This document shows positions 24,501 to 36,900 of a stretch of 64,000 nt of DNA, piece by piece. The notes under the pieces were generated by a model. That model worked only from the letters and a program-made list of their open reading frames with translations. It searched no databases and had not been told where the DNA came from. The position numbers were made by a program, and so were the translations under genes. Origin of the DNA: Phoronis australis (taxonomy: Eukaryota > Phoronida > Phoronidae); the NCBI GenBank assembly GCA_002633005.1, contig NMRA01000386.1:85373-149372 (forward strand). The letters are read 5' to 3'. Position 1 is the first letter of the stretch; each line of letters opens with the position of its first letter.

Positions 24501-27500
24501 AGAATTGATGAATGTTTCAGTGAACTTAAAAAAATAATTGCAACCAGTCTGATACACCATAGACGATAGTACACGGGCCGCCAAATGAATTCCGTTCTCT
24601 TACAGAAGCAATGACGTCATTGTTCACAAGTCACACCTGCCTCTTGTTCATTAACGCTAGGACATCGCTGAAAAGCAAGACTTCGTGAGATCACGCGAGA
24701 TTTTGCCTTGTATTATAAATGAGAACACGTGACTTTGGCTAGATTTTAGCTAGGTCTTAGCCATGGGCCGTAGCTCCAGTCGTTTCTTGATGTGACCATT
24801 TTAGGGGGGCAACTTGATTTTTTCTGTATGGCTATATATACCATTATCCAGTTGATACCTGAAAAGTTCCCACGTTTAAAGTTTCACATTTTTGTAGAAA
24901 AACAATTTTTTGTGAGTCAAAATGTTACATTATTGAACAAGAGGTAGCGCTATATCCAACAAAAGACTAGCATTTTAGCCAATCACAAGCTCTGAAATTA
25001 AGTAACTGCAGACCAAATCTAACATGGCGGCTCCCTTAGAGATGCTGTCAATAGATGCTGCATACACTTTCAAACACTAAATTCATCTGATTTGTTGAGT
25101 TTCTCAAAAGTGACATGGGCAAAGAGCATTGACTGTGTGAAAGAATGACTTTCCCTTGGAGACGAAGACAGTAATGAGCACAATCTTTGTCACCAGTTGG
25201 CATTTGCATCAAGTAACTTCAGGGATTGGCGTGGCCGTGGGTTCCAGGCAGTAGTATCACAAATCATGTTATACAAGCTTCCTGGCGTTGCAAAGATTGA
25301 AAGAGCAAAGAGGAAAGATTGCAAAAGTATAAAGTATGCCGAGAATGGAACCCCCTGATTACGACCAAGATGATGGTGAGAGTTAATTTTTTCCTGGGAG
25401 TATGATAAATTGATGAAAGTCACTGATTCAGTGCCTCGGCTCAGTAGGAAACAGGTCACTTCATACCCAAATCAACAGGTACCCAAGTCAAATTTCAAAA
25501 GTATTTCAAAACTATATAATTTGGCAAAGCAGTGATTAAAATCAACCAATCGTGCCATATTGATGGAAAACGACTCAATATTACGTGTTATTTAGTGAAT
25601 GAAAATGAGAATTTATTAGTTATGTTCTTAGCACGGGTAGGATTTGACTTGGGTGCGAGTTGGCTAAGGTATGAACTGACTGGAAAACCCTCATATGCAC
25701 AACTGGTAAAAAGACTGTGTTCCCTGGATTCTGTGTTTGGCCTGCTTGTGTTTGGATCGATCATCCAGATAATTCACTGAATAATCGGCCCGTGTGATGG
25801 CATTCAAATGCAGGTAGGGCACATAATCCAATAACAAGATGGCCATTTTCTTCAGTGTACATTTTTCCTTTCTCAGTAACCATAACTGTGGGCATGGTGT
25901 AAGATATCTATCAAAATTATATTTTTCGTAATGTCCAGGGCTGGGGGAGAGGTAATCTCCATACTCGAAGCTCAGCAGGAAAACTGACCAATTGCAAGCC
26001 ATAATTCTAATAAATTCACTTGAATTGTGCACTGTGGATAGTTAGGGTTTGAGTCTTAGTTTGAAGATTACACCCTGGGCCCAGGTGATTGGCCATCACT
26101 ATCATTATTGAAATCAAATAGATGTTGGAATGCCGTGCAGTTACCGATGAATAAAAATATAAAATAGGCCATAGCACATCTCTGACAAAGAGCGCATCTC
26201 TCAAAACGTGGGGATATTTTAATACATTTTACTACCGACACTCGTTGTTTAGTTTAACTAGTTCTGCTATAATGTAATTATTGACTAATGGATGCACCTA
26301 TATCTGGAGCACCACCTTTAACATTTTCAAGCTACTTTTACTCACAGGTTTTGCTAAAAGGCGCATAGGTGCCTGTATTTCAGATGTAGGTGCTGCTTCA
26401 CACATATGGTTGAAGAATAACACAGCACATAGCAAATATTTTGAGAACAGTCATTTTTGTTGAGTTTTTACTCATTCAACATAATTTGTTGTTGGTTTGC
26501 TTTCAAAGTAATTTTGTACAGTGTTGTCGGAACACTATCTTCGAAAGTTCAATCTACTTTTATGTGTTTTTTGAAATAACAATTTATTCGAGTGAAAGTA
26601 CAATTCAGAATTCTTGCCTGATTGTAAAGACTTATGTGCATATCTGAAATTGTATGTTAATTTTCAAACAAAAATTTGTTTTCAAGACCATTTTGCATAC
26701 AAACCCATGGGTATATCTTTTTCACTTTTGAGCACAACACGCTAGGCCGTGTATATGCATGTCTTATTTTGAGTGTTTACTATCTGTCTTTTGATCATTC
26801 TTTGTACTTCCATTCAGTTCTTGTAATAAAGAATTGAGTACATGTCAACATCTATTATTTTGTAGGACAGGCCTACAATGTTTTCCATATTTTTAAACTG
26901 TGACAACGATTTTTATTTTTAATTTGCTCGGTTGTAGGTGGGTTGTTTTTGGATGCTGCTATGGCAGGAAATGGCATGGACCTTTTGATCAGAGTACAGG
27001 GAAGAGATTTGGTAGCACTCGAAGTGAAATACCATCGTTCTTGCTAGAAAAGCTTCACAAGACTACTGACAAAACAGAAATCTAACAATAGTGAAATTTT
27101 CATAGATGTAGTTCAAGATTTTTGCTTTGAAGTTGTGGAACAACGAATAATCTTGCATGGGGGAAATATTGCATTTGACTCTGTTAAAGTCACTCCAAAA
27201 GGAAACTTTATCCAAAAGCGGTTGTAATGTATGTGTCCGAACTAGACATCTGACATTGAAATTACAGAGAATTTACCCTATTCTACAATTCCTTAGTTCA
27301 AAACGGAATCAGAGTGAGTTGTTGTTAAACAAACATTCGTTCTTCTGAAAATGCTGGACTATAATACACTGAAATGTGCAAGTGCCAAAACTGTGGGAAT
27401 ATCAATATTAGTGATGACATTGAGTCAGATGATGAGTAACAGTGTGATGGACTTGCATCCCAGCTGGAGGAACTTGGATAGACATCTCATCAAGAGACAG

Positions 27501-30500
27501 AAACCAGGCTAGTAACTGGTCCAGTGAGCCTGGTGATTTGTGAAACATTTTTCTATTTTCATATTTACATCTCTGGTAATGGCTTTTTATCTTGTTAATT
27601 CCTCGGCATTTTTGTACTTCATCCAATTGCATTTGTTGCTATTCTATACTTTTTGTCGTCATTTTTTGAAAAATTGTATGCTTTGGACTTGTAACAGTGA
27701 TTGTTTTTGTATGACAGATTAGTAAATGTGTGATAAAATGAAAGTGAGTCATAGACGGTTTGATAATTACAGTTTCACCTACAGTAAAAAGAGCATAAAA
27801 CACTATGAATGGTAGTTCCATATTTCACCAACAGGTGGCACCCATAAATTCATATTTCTTTCATAATTCTACGTTTTAATTGAAAAATATAACAAAGTTT
27901 GTGTTTATTATGACTTAATACCGCCTGTAGGAATATTATCTGCAGTATCATCCTTTATGGACACTTAATTTTCTTCTTTTCTAACTTTTTAATTCCATGT
28001 AAAATTTGCTGAATCGGCACAATTTTAACATCAAATTTCAAAAAAATGTGCAAGTTTAAACGTGGGAACTTTTTTGATTCATAAAGTACAATGATTTGTG
28101 ACATCAAATACACCTTAAACTAAATTGCCCCCCTAAAATGGTGGTTTTCTAGGCCTCCTGTTGCCTACGGCCCATGGCCTATTACTGAGCGCACGCCCTG
28201 CTAAATTATCCGCTGTTATTTCCGACAAGTACGTGGTCTGGTAATCATGGTCGCCTGTTGTGTCGTCAAAATAACTTTAATACCAGAAACAGGTACAAAT
28301 AATGTGACCCCTCCTCTATTATAGTACGCAAGAAAATGTCGGAGTTGCGAATCTCATGTCCATAATCTATGGTTACTTGTTGTAGCACACGTGCGCGGGC
28401 TCCCTACACTGCGCAACTGGGCAGACTTTCACTCAGTGCACTGTTATTTATAAGTTAGTATACCCTATGAACAAATGTCTTCGTTCAAATGTCAAGCAAT
28501 GTTACATTGGTCAAACGTGTTGCAGTCTTTCCTTCGGTTATCTGGGCATTTTCAAAATGGCGTAATCTAAGATCATTTTTTTGCAATGTCACTAACATAA
28601 AATCACCCGTTAAGAAATCAACACGTCAACTTGGGACGTAGAGCACGATGTGCTGCAATTGAAAGTGTTAGAGTCCCTTTTGATTGCATTTGAGAAGCCT
28701 GTTTTGAATGAACAGCAAACAGGGTCGCGTGTAACTTTCCTTTTACCCCGTTCATTAGTCATTCTTTGCTGTATTTCACGCCCGCCGTGTCCCATTTAAA
28801 ACATTTGTAAAGACAGCAAGCAGATATGAATTCATGTCTTTTGTGTATTTTCATTATTCCAGTCTCCATATAAAGGTTTTCAATATTAATATCTCTAATA
28901 CTAGCTCCCAGAATAAGCCGGACAGCCCTATTTTGGATAACCTGGATGGTTTTCATATCCTTTTCTGATGCAACGCCCCACAACAGCAGGCAATTATTTA
29001 GATGAATTGTAGTGAAATGCAAGTACACTTGTGAGGCACCCTGTGCATTATTTGCCCAAAACTACAAGAAACTGTGCAATCCGTCATGTTTAACCAAGGA
29101 TCTGAAACTCCCCCAAGGACCCTGGGGTTAAACACTTTCGAAAGAAACCTTCAAAGCATGAACTTAAGATAATGAATTTTCGCCACACTGAGCCATATTA
29201 AAATTTATCTTAGCTTTAGGGCCTGGGCTGGTGTAACTGTAGGTACCAGCCGACATGAGGTGCCTGCCCCAAGTGAAGGGGGTTGTTCCGAAATCGCCTA
29301 GACCCTACACCCTACCACTAGACTCGATCTAAACACAGAACAAGAAATGACTTGCAGGAAGAAGTCGGGCCATGAGCTTGACTGGCTTTACTCTGTTTGT
29401 TTTTGCAATTAAGAGAGCCGATTCGGCAAGTTTAAAAGCCAGAAGCAGAAAAAAACACACAGAAACAAATCAAATACTTACATACGTGACAAATGTCATT
29501 ACTGGCAAAATGAAATCGTATTGTCTCCTTTTCAGTAAATGGCAGATTTAAGCTTTTAGGAAGAGTGCGAGGAACCGATTAATATGTAATTTCTTCAGTA
29601 AATACAGTTTGAAAAACAAACTACTAAAAAGCAAGTATACAACAGAAAGTACATAACCAAAATGCGAAATTAGGTTCTTTCCCAAAGTTTATTTTAACAG
29701 GGCCATTGATAGCAGTTCGTGGAACTGTATCCGTGGCAACGATAGCATGCTCACCATTTCCTATTTCAATCACGTTCTCACGCTTTATCTGTTTTCAATA
29801 ACCAGAACTGAGCTAGAGCAGATTTGCGTGTACCTAAGTCTTTGGAAAAGTCGTTCAGCGACGTAATATGACTATGAAACGGGTACAAGCACAAAGATAC
29901 ATCTATTGTCACAGGTCGTTGGTCGAGAGGTTGTGGGTCGAGGGGGTTGTGGGTCGAGAGGGTTGTACGGTGTGGGGTTGGGGGGGGTTCGAAGGGGACT
30001 TAGAGCAATCCCTTACCCGCGGCTAACCTGGCTCATTCAATCCAATTTTTATTTTCACATCGTCAGTTGGCTTTAACTCTCAGCTCACCCATGCAGTTCA
30101 CATGAAACCGACAGCCCAGCTCCCAGACCTTAGGCCTCGTTCTCACTATCCGTTGCTCATAGCTGCTCAAACTCCGATGACTGACTCTCCGTGGTTTGAC
30201 CACCTCTTATGGTGGACGTGTTGGTCGATTCATAATTGGCAACATCCGGAGGCTGAGGGAGGGGTAGGGTGTGGTGCGATCAGAGACGGGCACAAAATTA
30301 GCAAAATCAAATTGTTTTGAGCCCAGCTGGAGTTTTATCCTTCTAGGTCCTGAACGGACTCACCCGCAAAGGTCTGCATTGATTCTACAACTGTGTAACA
30401 TTTATAACACATCGTCAAAGTTCTACCAAATCCCTTTAATCTTTTCTTTGTCGATTTAATATAGTTTAAAAACAAGAAGCTGCCTACATGTAGGACACCT

Positions 30501-30861
30501 TAAACATCTTTTGTACTAATATCCATTCCTTGGTCTAGCAAAACCAGGTTTGCAGGCTTTTAAACCACCTAAGTGCAATTCAAGTTATAGGTAAGTTTAA
30601 AATTAGATCTGGTTTAAGAAACAACTTGTCTTAAACCCTCACTTGTTGAACCTTCTCTATGAAATTGGCAGTTATAATCACAAAGGTAGACGTGTTGCCA
30701 AATGCCCTGAAGATGCAGAGACACTAAACGTTATGATCAATGTAAATTAATATGTTGCCTGTAATTAAGACGTAATGTGGACCAGAAGCCTGTTCACCTT
30801 AATCAACAAGCACACGCCTGAGCGGGCGCGCGTGCAAACACACACAGAAACACACACAAAC

Positions 30862-30916
<55 letters not shown>

Positions 30917-33900
30917 TATTTAAGTAACAGTTGTGACTTCCTTGCCAAAGTCACCGTTCATCTTTTACTTCACAGAAATTAAATCACCCAAAACTATCAA
31001 ATTACATACATGTATGCGACTTCTTAACTGGTGTAGTGTCAGCTACTTAACAGTAATCTGAGAGCATTGTGTGAATAGTTGCCAACGATTTGATTTCCTT
31101 ACGTCAGACTCTATGTTGTCATCGTCTCCATTCAGGATGTCACCTTCATGAGTGTTGGGGGCCAGACCCATCTCGTCCATGTTAATTTTACCAGTTGGAC
31201 CAAACCTCTATATGAAAGAGAAAGATAAAATATTTGCAGAAACACCAATACAAGTGATAGAAAAGGCTGTGAGGTTGAGCAAGTTGTGCCGGTATGAGTA
31301 ACGAGGTATGGAGATTAGTGAGTTTATGAGTGACAGGCGTGAAGGTAGTGGTAGTATTGTAACATGGGGATTAGTGGGTGTATGTGTGACAGCAGGGTTA
31401 TTAGTGATAGTTTTGTAATGTGTTATGTATTTTCTAATAGAAACAAGCAGAAACATATATAAGAAATGTAAAATATATTGACAGGAATTAAGGGTGACGT
31501 CATAGAAAGCTATAACATCACAAAACCTGTCGGCCTTATTGAGTGAAAGCTTGTCTTTTTGTAAGTGTCTCAGACCTTCTCAAGTTGTATGGCCCATATT
31601 CATTTCCCGTAGGAAGTCGTGGGTTTGGGCGCTTCTTCTTTTTCGATTTTCTCGTTTGCATCTCTGTTGCCGTAGTTGAATTCTCTCCATTCCTTGCTTG
31701 TCTGTCATCTGTATCGGATTCTCCAATTAACAGAAATGTAGTATCTCCAGGATCTGTATCTTCTTCAGAACAATACCTTGGTCTCAACTGATCGATATGA
31801 CGATGCCAGACTCGACCACTTGGCATGACTTCCACTTTGAAAGAACGTAAACCAATATCTCGGGTCACAATAGCAGGTACCCAGCGAGGGTCCCTACTTT
31901 GACGAGGCCCATAGCACAAGGCATTACATGGCATTCCAATGGTACACATATGAATATTTGACACTGTTTGATCGTACTCAGCAATTTGTGGTTTTGCAGC
32001 ATTTCTTGACTGCTTCTTTTGCACTAGATGAAAAGGTAAATGAAGTAAGCTGTCTAGCTTACAACGAATTTGTCTTCCATTTAAGAGTTCTCTCGGGGAA
32101 TAACCAGAATCTTGAAGTGTACGACGACATTGCAATAAAAACTCTTGTAACGCTGCTTTTGGCGACAAAGAAGATTTCCGCAGAGATTGCTTGAAAGTCT
32201 GTACCAAACGTTCTGCAGCTCCATTTGTAGCTGGGTGGTAGGGGGCACCTGTAAGGTGTACAATACCACGTTCTTGGCATCAGGTCTGGAGTTCTTCAGA
32301 ATGAAATGTTGCTACATTGTCATTTACTAACGGGTGGAGTTAACCAAAATGCGCCAACTCTCTTGCCTGCAATGCCGTTGTTGTTTTTGTTGACAATGAA
32401 CATGTTGACTGTATACATGGGTTTTTAGAATACGCATCTACCATGACCAACCAGTTTGTTCCGAGAAAGTTTATGGCACGAGCAACAGGAACACGGCTCC
32501 ATGACTTTTCGGTTAGCATCCATGGTTGAATAGCTGCTTTCGATGATCTGTTTTGTTGTTCAGCACAAGCCGTGCAATGACGTACCAGTTCTTTAATATC
32601 CTCGTTAATATGTGGCCAATAAACCACTGTCCGTGCTAGGTGCTTCATTCTCTGCATTCCGAAATATCTAATATAAAGGAATACAAATCTAACACATGTT
32701 TTCGTGATTTCTTTGACATAACTATCCGTGTACCATGAAAAAGACATCCATCTTCTGTGCATGGTCAAGGTATCTTTCAATTTTCTGAAATATTTCAGTT
32801 CTTCGGAATCCATAGAAACGTGCCAACTTGCAATGTCATATCTCATTACTTTAGAAATGCCAGAATCCTTGCCAGATTCTTGATTAAGCAATTTAGAATT
32901 AACAGGGTCCAATTGTAGACTTATTTGCTTAACAGAACATACCACATTCACGTCTGCTTCTTCTTCCTCCCAGTCAAATTTTGGATCCTTACCGCAAGGT
33001 AAGCGATTCAATGCATCTGCATTAGAATGATCAGATGTTTTCCGATACTGTATTGTGTATTCATACTGGCTAAGATGTAACGCCCATCTTGTTAGCAGCC
33101 ATAGCTGGAACTCCTGTAGCTGATCCGAAAATAGAAACTAAAGGTTTGTGGCCAGTTATCGAAATGAAACTTCTTCTAAAAAGAAATTGGTGAAATTTCT
33201 TTTTGTGCGAGAAAAATTCCCAGAGCCTCACGTTGAATTTGACTGTAATTCTTTGAGTGTCCGTGAGAGACTCTCAGAGTTTTTGAAACATTGGCAATTG
33301 GACGTTCACTACCATCAGGATAGCGATGAAATAGAACGGCTCCAATCCCGATATTAGGAGCATAACTTGAAATTTCCAACTGTTGTTTTTAATCGAAATG
33401 AGCCAGAACGGCATCTGTACGTATTGTTTCTTTTAAACGCTGAAAAACTGCATTCTCCTCAGCTCCCCATTTCCATGGCACATCTTTGCGTGTTAAGTGG
33501 CTCAGAGGAGCAAACAAGGTACATAAGTTCGACATGAACTTTCCTTAAATTTGAAAAGATCCAAGGAACGAACGTAGATGGAAAACATCTGACGGGGCTG
33601 ACATTTTCAAAACATCATCCTCTGCATTACCTTTTTAAGGCCATCACGTGAAAGCATGTGACCTAAGTATTCTACACTTTGCTGACCAAATGGGCATTTT
33701 TCGAAGCAACACCTCATTCAATTGTCTTGCAAACGATGGAGTAGGTTTCGTAGATTCTGAAGATATTCTTCTGCCTTGCGACTGCTTACTGACATATCAT
33801 TCAAGTATACAACCACGCCATTAAATTTAAAGCGTTAGTTAATTTGTCCATGATGTCCTGGAAATAAACAGGGGCTGAACTAATCCCAAATGGCAATCTC

Positions 33901-36900
33901 TTTTGCAGAAGAATTCCACGATGTGTGGATAGTGCCAGAAGTCTCTGACTCTCCGAAGTTAATTTAATCTGATTATACGCATCAGCCAACTCGATTTTTG
34001 TGAAATAAAAGCCGCCACTGAGTTTTTGCGTAAGATCTTCAGGCAGAGGTAGCGGATGACGATGAGTTTCAAGCTGAGGACTTATCGTTGCCAAGTAATC
34101 TCCGAATGCTCTTAATTTCCGTTTACTTTGGCCAGGAAGCGGTGCTTTTCTTATAGAGACAATTGGTGTTCCATACTCGTTGAATTGTGTAGGTTCCCAA
34201 ATTCCACGTTTAATACCAGCATCATATGTCAGATTCAAGTTATCCAGTAATGCAAAAGGTACTGTTCGAGGTTTGCAAAATATTGGTTGGAGATCAGGCT
34301 TTAATTTATTATGTAATTCGAAACCTTTTAAACAACCCAGTTCAGGTTTGAATAGGTCTGGAAATTCATCGAACATGATTTTACACGCATTCTGAAACTC
34401 TACATCACTTTTCCTTTCCTCATGACAAACAACACCAACTTTGTCATTTTGGTTGTCATCACGCAAAATGGAATTCCTACAGAATGCTGTGAAATTAATC
34501 TTTGACTGTCGATCTGCCGTTCGGCCAACAATATTCAAATCGTGTTTGCTTGCTACTAATTCAATGCTTGCTGTATGCTGCGATTCGGACTGTAATGTTG
34601 CGTTTGTACTGAAAATTTCCAAAACTGGTAACGGTTTTTCAATCGCCCCGAAATGCTGACTGTCTGATGGAGATAAAACACGTTTTCCAAGTTTAAACCA
34701 AACCTTCTCTAAAACGAAATTGTCCGATGTTCCAGTATCTACGTCAAATGTCTGTTTTTGCCGTATATGTGAACAACAGTCTGAATCAGATCTCGATCCG
34801 AAATTAACTTTCTGTTCTGGCCTTGCTAAACACTGCTTACTTTATCCCTAGCCTTTCTTTTGCTTAGACACACAGCCTCTATATGACCTTTCTTGTGACA
34901 GAAACGGCATTAAGTCTCTTTAAAACGACAATCCATTTTTGCGTGGTCTTTTTTCCACAACAGGGACATGTTCGCTTTGGAAAATCCTTAAACTTCTGTG
35001 ATTTACCCTGCCCGCTTTCTTCCCTCCTTTTCTTTTGTAACTTAAGCACTGGATCTCCGTAAACCGTTTCTTTTGCAACTCTGGACGCTTCTTAAATTTC
35101 TGTCGCTAATTCTATGGCTTTCCTAAAAGATAATTCGTCATCTTTCATTTTGAAAAGAGCTTTTAGGACCGTTTCATTATTTATTGTACAAATAAATCTA
35201 GTTCGCAAAGGTTCATCGTGAGGATCCTTTATTGCTGGAAAATCGCATTTTGCAGAGTTTTGTCGAATATGAATTGCTGACTCTTGTATTGTCTCACCTG
35301 GCTGTCTTCTTGTGTTAGACCAAAATTTGAATCACTCTCGGACTACAAAATACTTCGAATCGAATTGATTCTCCATAAGTGCTGTAATTTCATCCATTGT
35401 CTGTTGATTGATATCCTTGGAAGGTGTTTGCTGCTCTGCTAAAGTTGCAAGCAAGTTATAAACTGTAGACGTCTGATTTGCCAAGAAAGTTTGTGAAAGT
35501 TTTTCCACAGGTATGGAGTGTGCCCCTGCAAATGTTTGGAATCTGGACCAATAGTCCTTCCAGAGTTCCACTGAACTGTCAAAAGCACAAAAGTTAGCAA
35601 AAATGTCGTCAGCCTGCTAGTGGTCATCTCAGCAAAACGCTGATGATTCTCTTGCTGTTGGTTGATTTGTTGTTGTAATAATGAAATAGTGCCAGCCAAC
35701 TCACCCATCTTTTTGTATCCTGCCAACTACGCCGAAATCTGTTATGTTTTTTGTAATAGAAAGAAGCAGAAACATATGAAAGAAATGTAAAATACATTGA
35801 CAGGAATTAAGAATGACGTCCCAAAAGAATGACATCATAAAAAACTGCAACATCACAACAAATGGGTGTATGTTTGACAGCAGTTGTGGTTGTGGTAGTA
35901 TTGTAATATTAGGATTAGTGAGTTTATGGATTACAGCAGTGATGGTAAGGGTAGTATACATGTATTACTATGGTGTTTAGTGGGTAACAGCAGTAATTTT
36001 AGCAGTATTACTTCATGACCTAAATTGGCATAAGCCCCTCGGGCGATAATTCTCCAAAATTCACTCGGGCTCTAGATAACGGGGGATAACGACTTCGCTA
36101 TGTAATAATCTATATTTACAAAGCACTCTGGTAAACAGGTCTACAAAATATGTTCATAGCTCTGCAAATTAGAAAAGCTGTGGCAGGGTCAAAATATAAA
36201 AGTAGACCAGGATAGTCAAGTCCCAATTTTGCAGATGATGACAGTTGAAGGCATTTGGGGGTAATGTGTTTCCTCGCGTGACACGTACACGTGCTTGTTC
36301 TCCTGCTGTACCACTTTGAGAAAATGAAATGTTCACATGTTGGATGAAATCAGACACTACGAAGAAACCAGTGTACATATCAGTCCCTGAGATTAACCAC
36401 AGAATGCGGCAGTTCCGCAGCTGCAAGCCTACAAGCGTTTCATGCAATAACAGCGTGTGACGCAGTTTCCCAGCTTCAGCGTCTTGAGCCTAAGAGATTT
36501 CGTGTTTAAACACTTAATTACAGTCGATCTGATCTTGAATTGTTGCCGAATAAGTCGACAACAAAAGCCAAAGGCAATGTTTAACGGAATTCTCAATTCT
36601 AGGGTAGTCTAACCTCAATATATTGAGTACTTCTATTGGGCTGTTGATGCTTTCTTTCAAGTGTTCATGTCGGTATGGGAAATGGAGTCCTATCACGGTA
36701 AGGAATATTATAAGACCTTCATGTCAGGGAAGGTCTAATTCTGTTTTCATATTTTACTCATGTCAACGAGGCGAATTACAGTTTACATATTATCTGCTTT
36801 TGTTTCCTGGCATAAAAAATGTCGCAAAATGGAAGTCTCCCATGATATTCACAAGGATAACATGTAGGTGGCGATCGATGACGTAATATCCGTTTTTAAC

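Larger units (their letters stand above)
31420..35862 (-). mobile_element. Decayed Ty3/gypsy LTR retrotransposon
   Basis: Short LTRs (about 104-122 bases) flank it: 31420-31523 and 35741-35862, sharing TGTTATGT, AGCAGAAACATAT and TTGACAGGAATTAAG. On the minus strand the order is gag, protease, RT, RNase H, integrase, which is the Ty3/gypsy order; the RNase H and integrase resemble the K02A2.6-like/Mag group common in invertebrates. Many stops and frameshifts. It lies in intron 2 of the astacin gene on the same strand. Confidence 0.88.

Noticed and set aside
30837-30911. Regular repeat that might suggest a CRISPR array
   Set aside because: It is a plain CA microsatellite; no spacers, and the DNA is eukaryotic.
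31543-32194. Plus-strand open frames of 82 and 88 codons
   Set aside because: Shadows of the gypsy integrase on the other strand.
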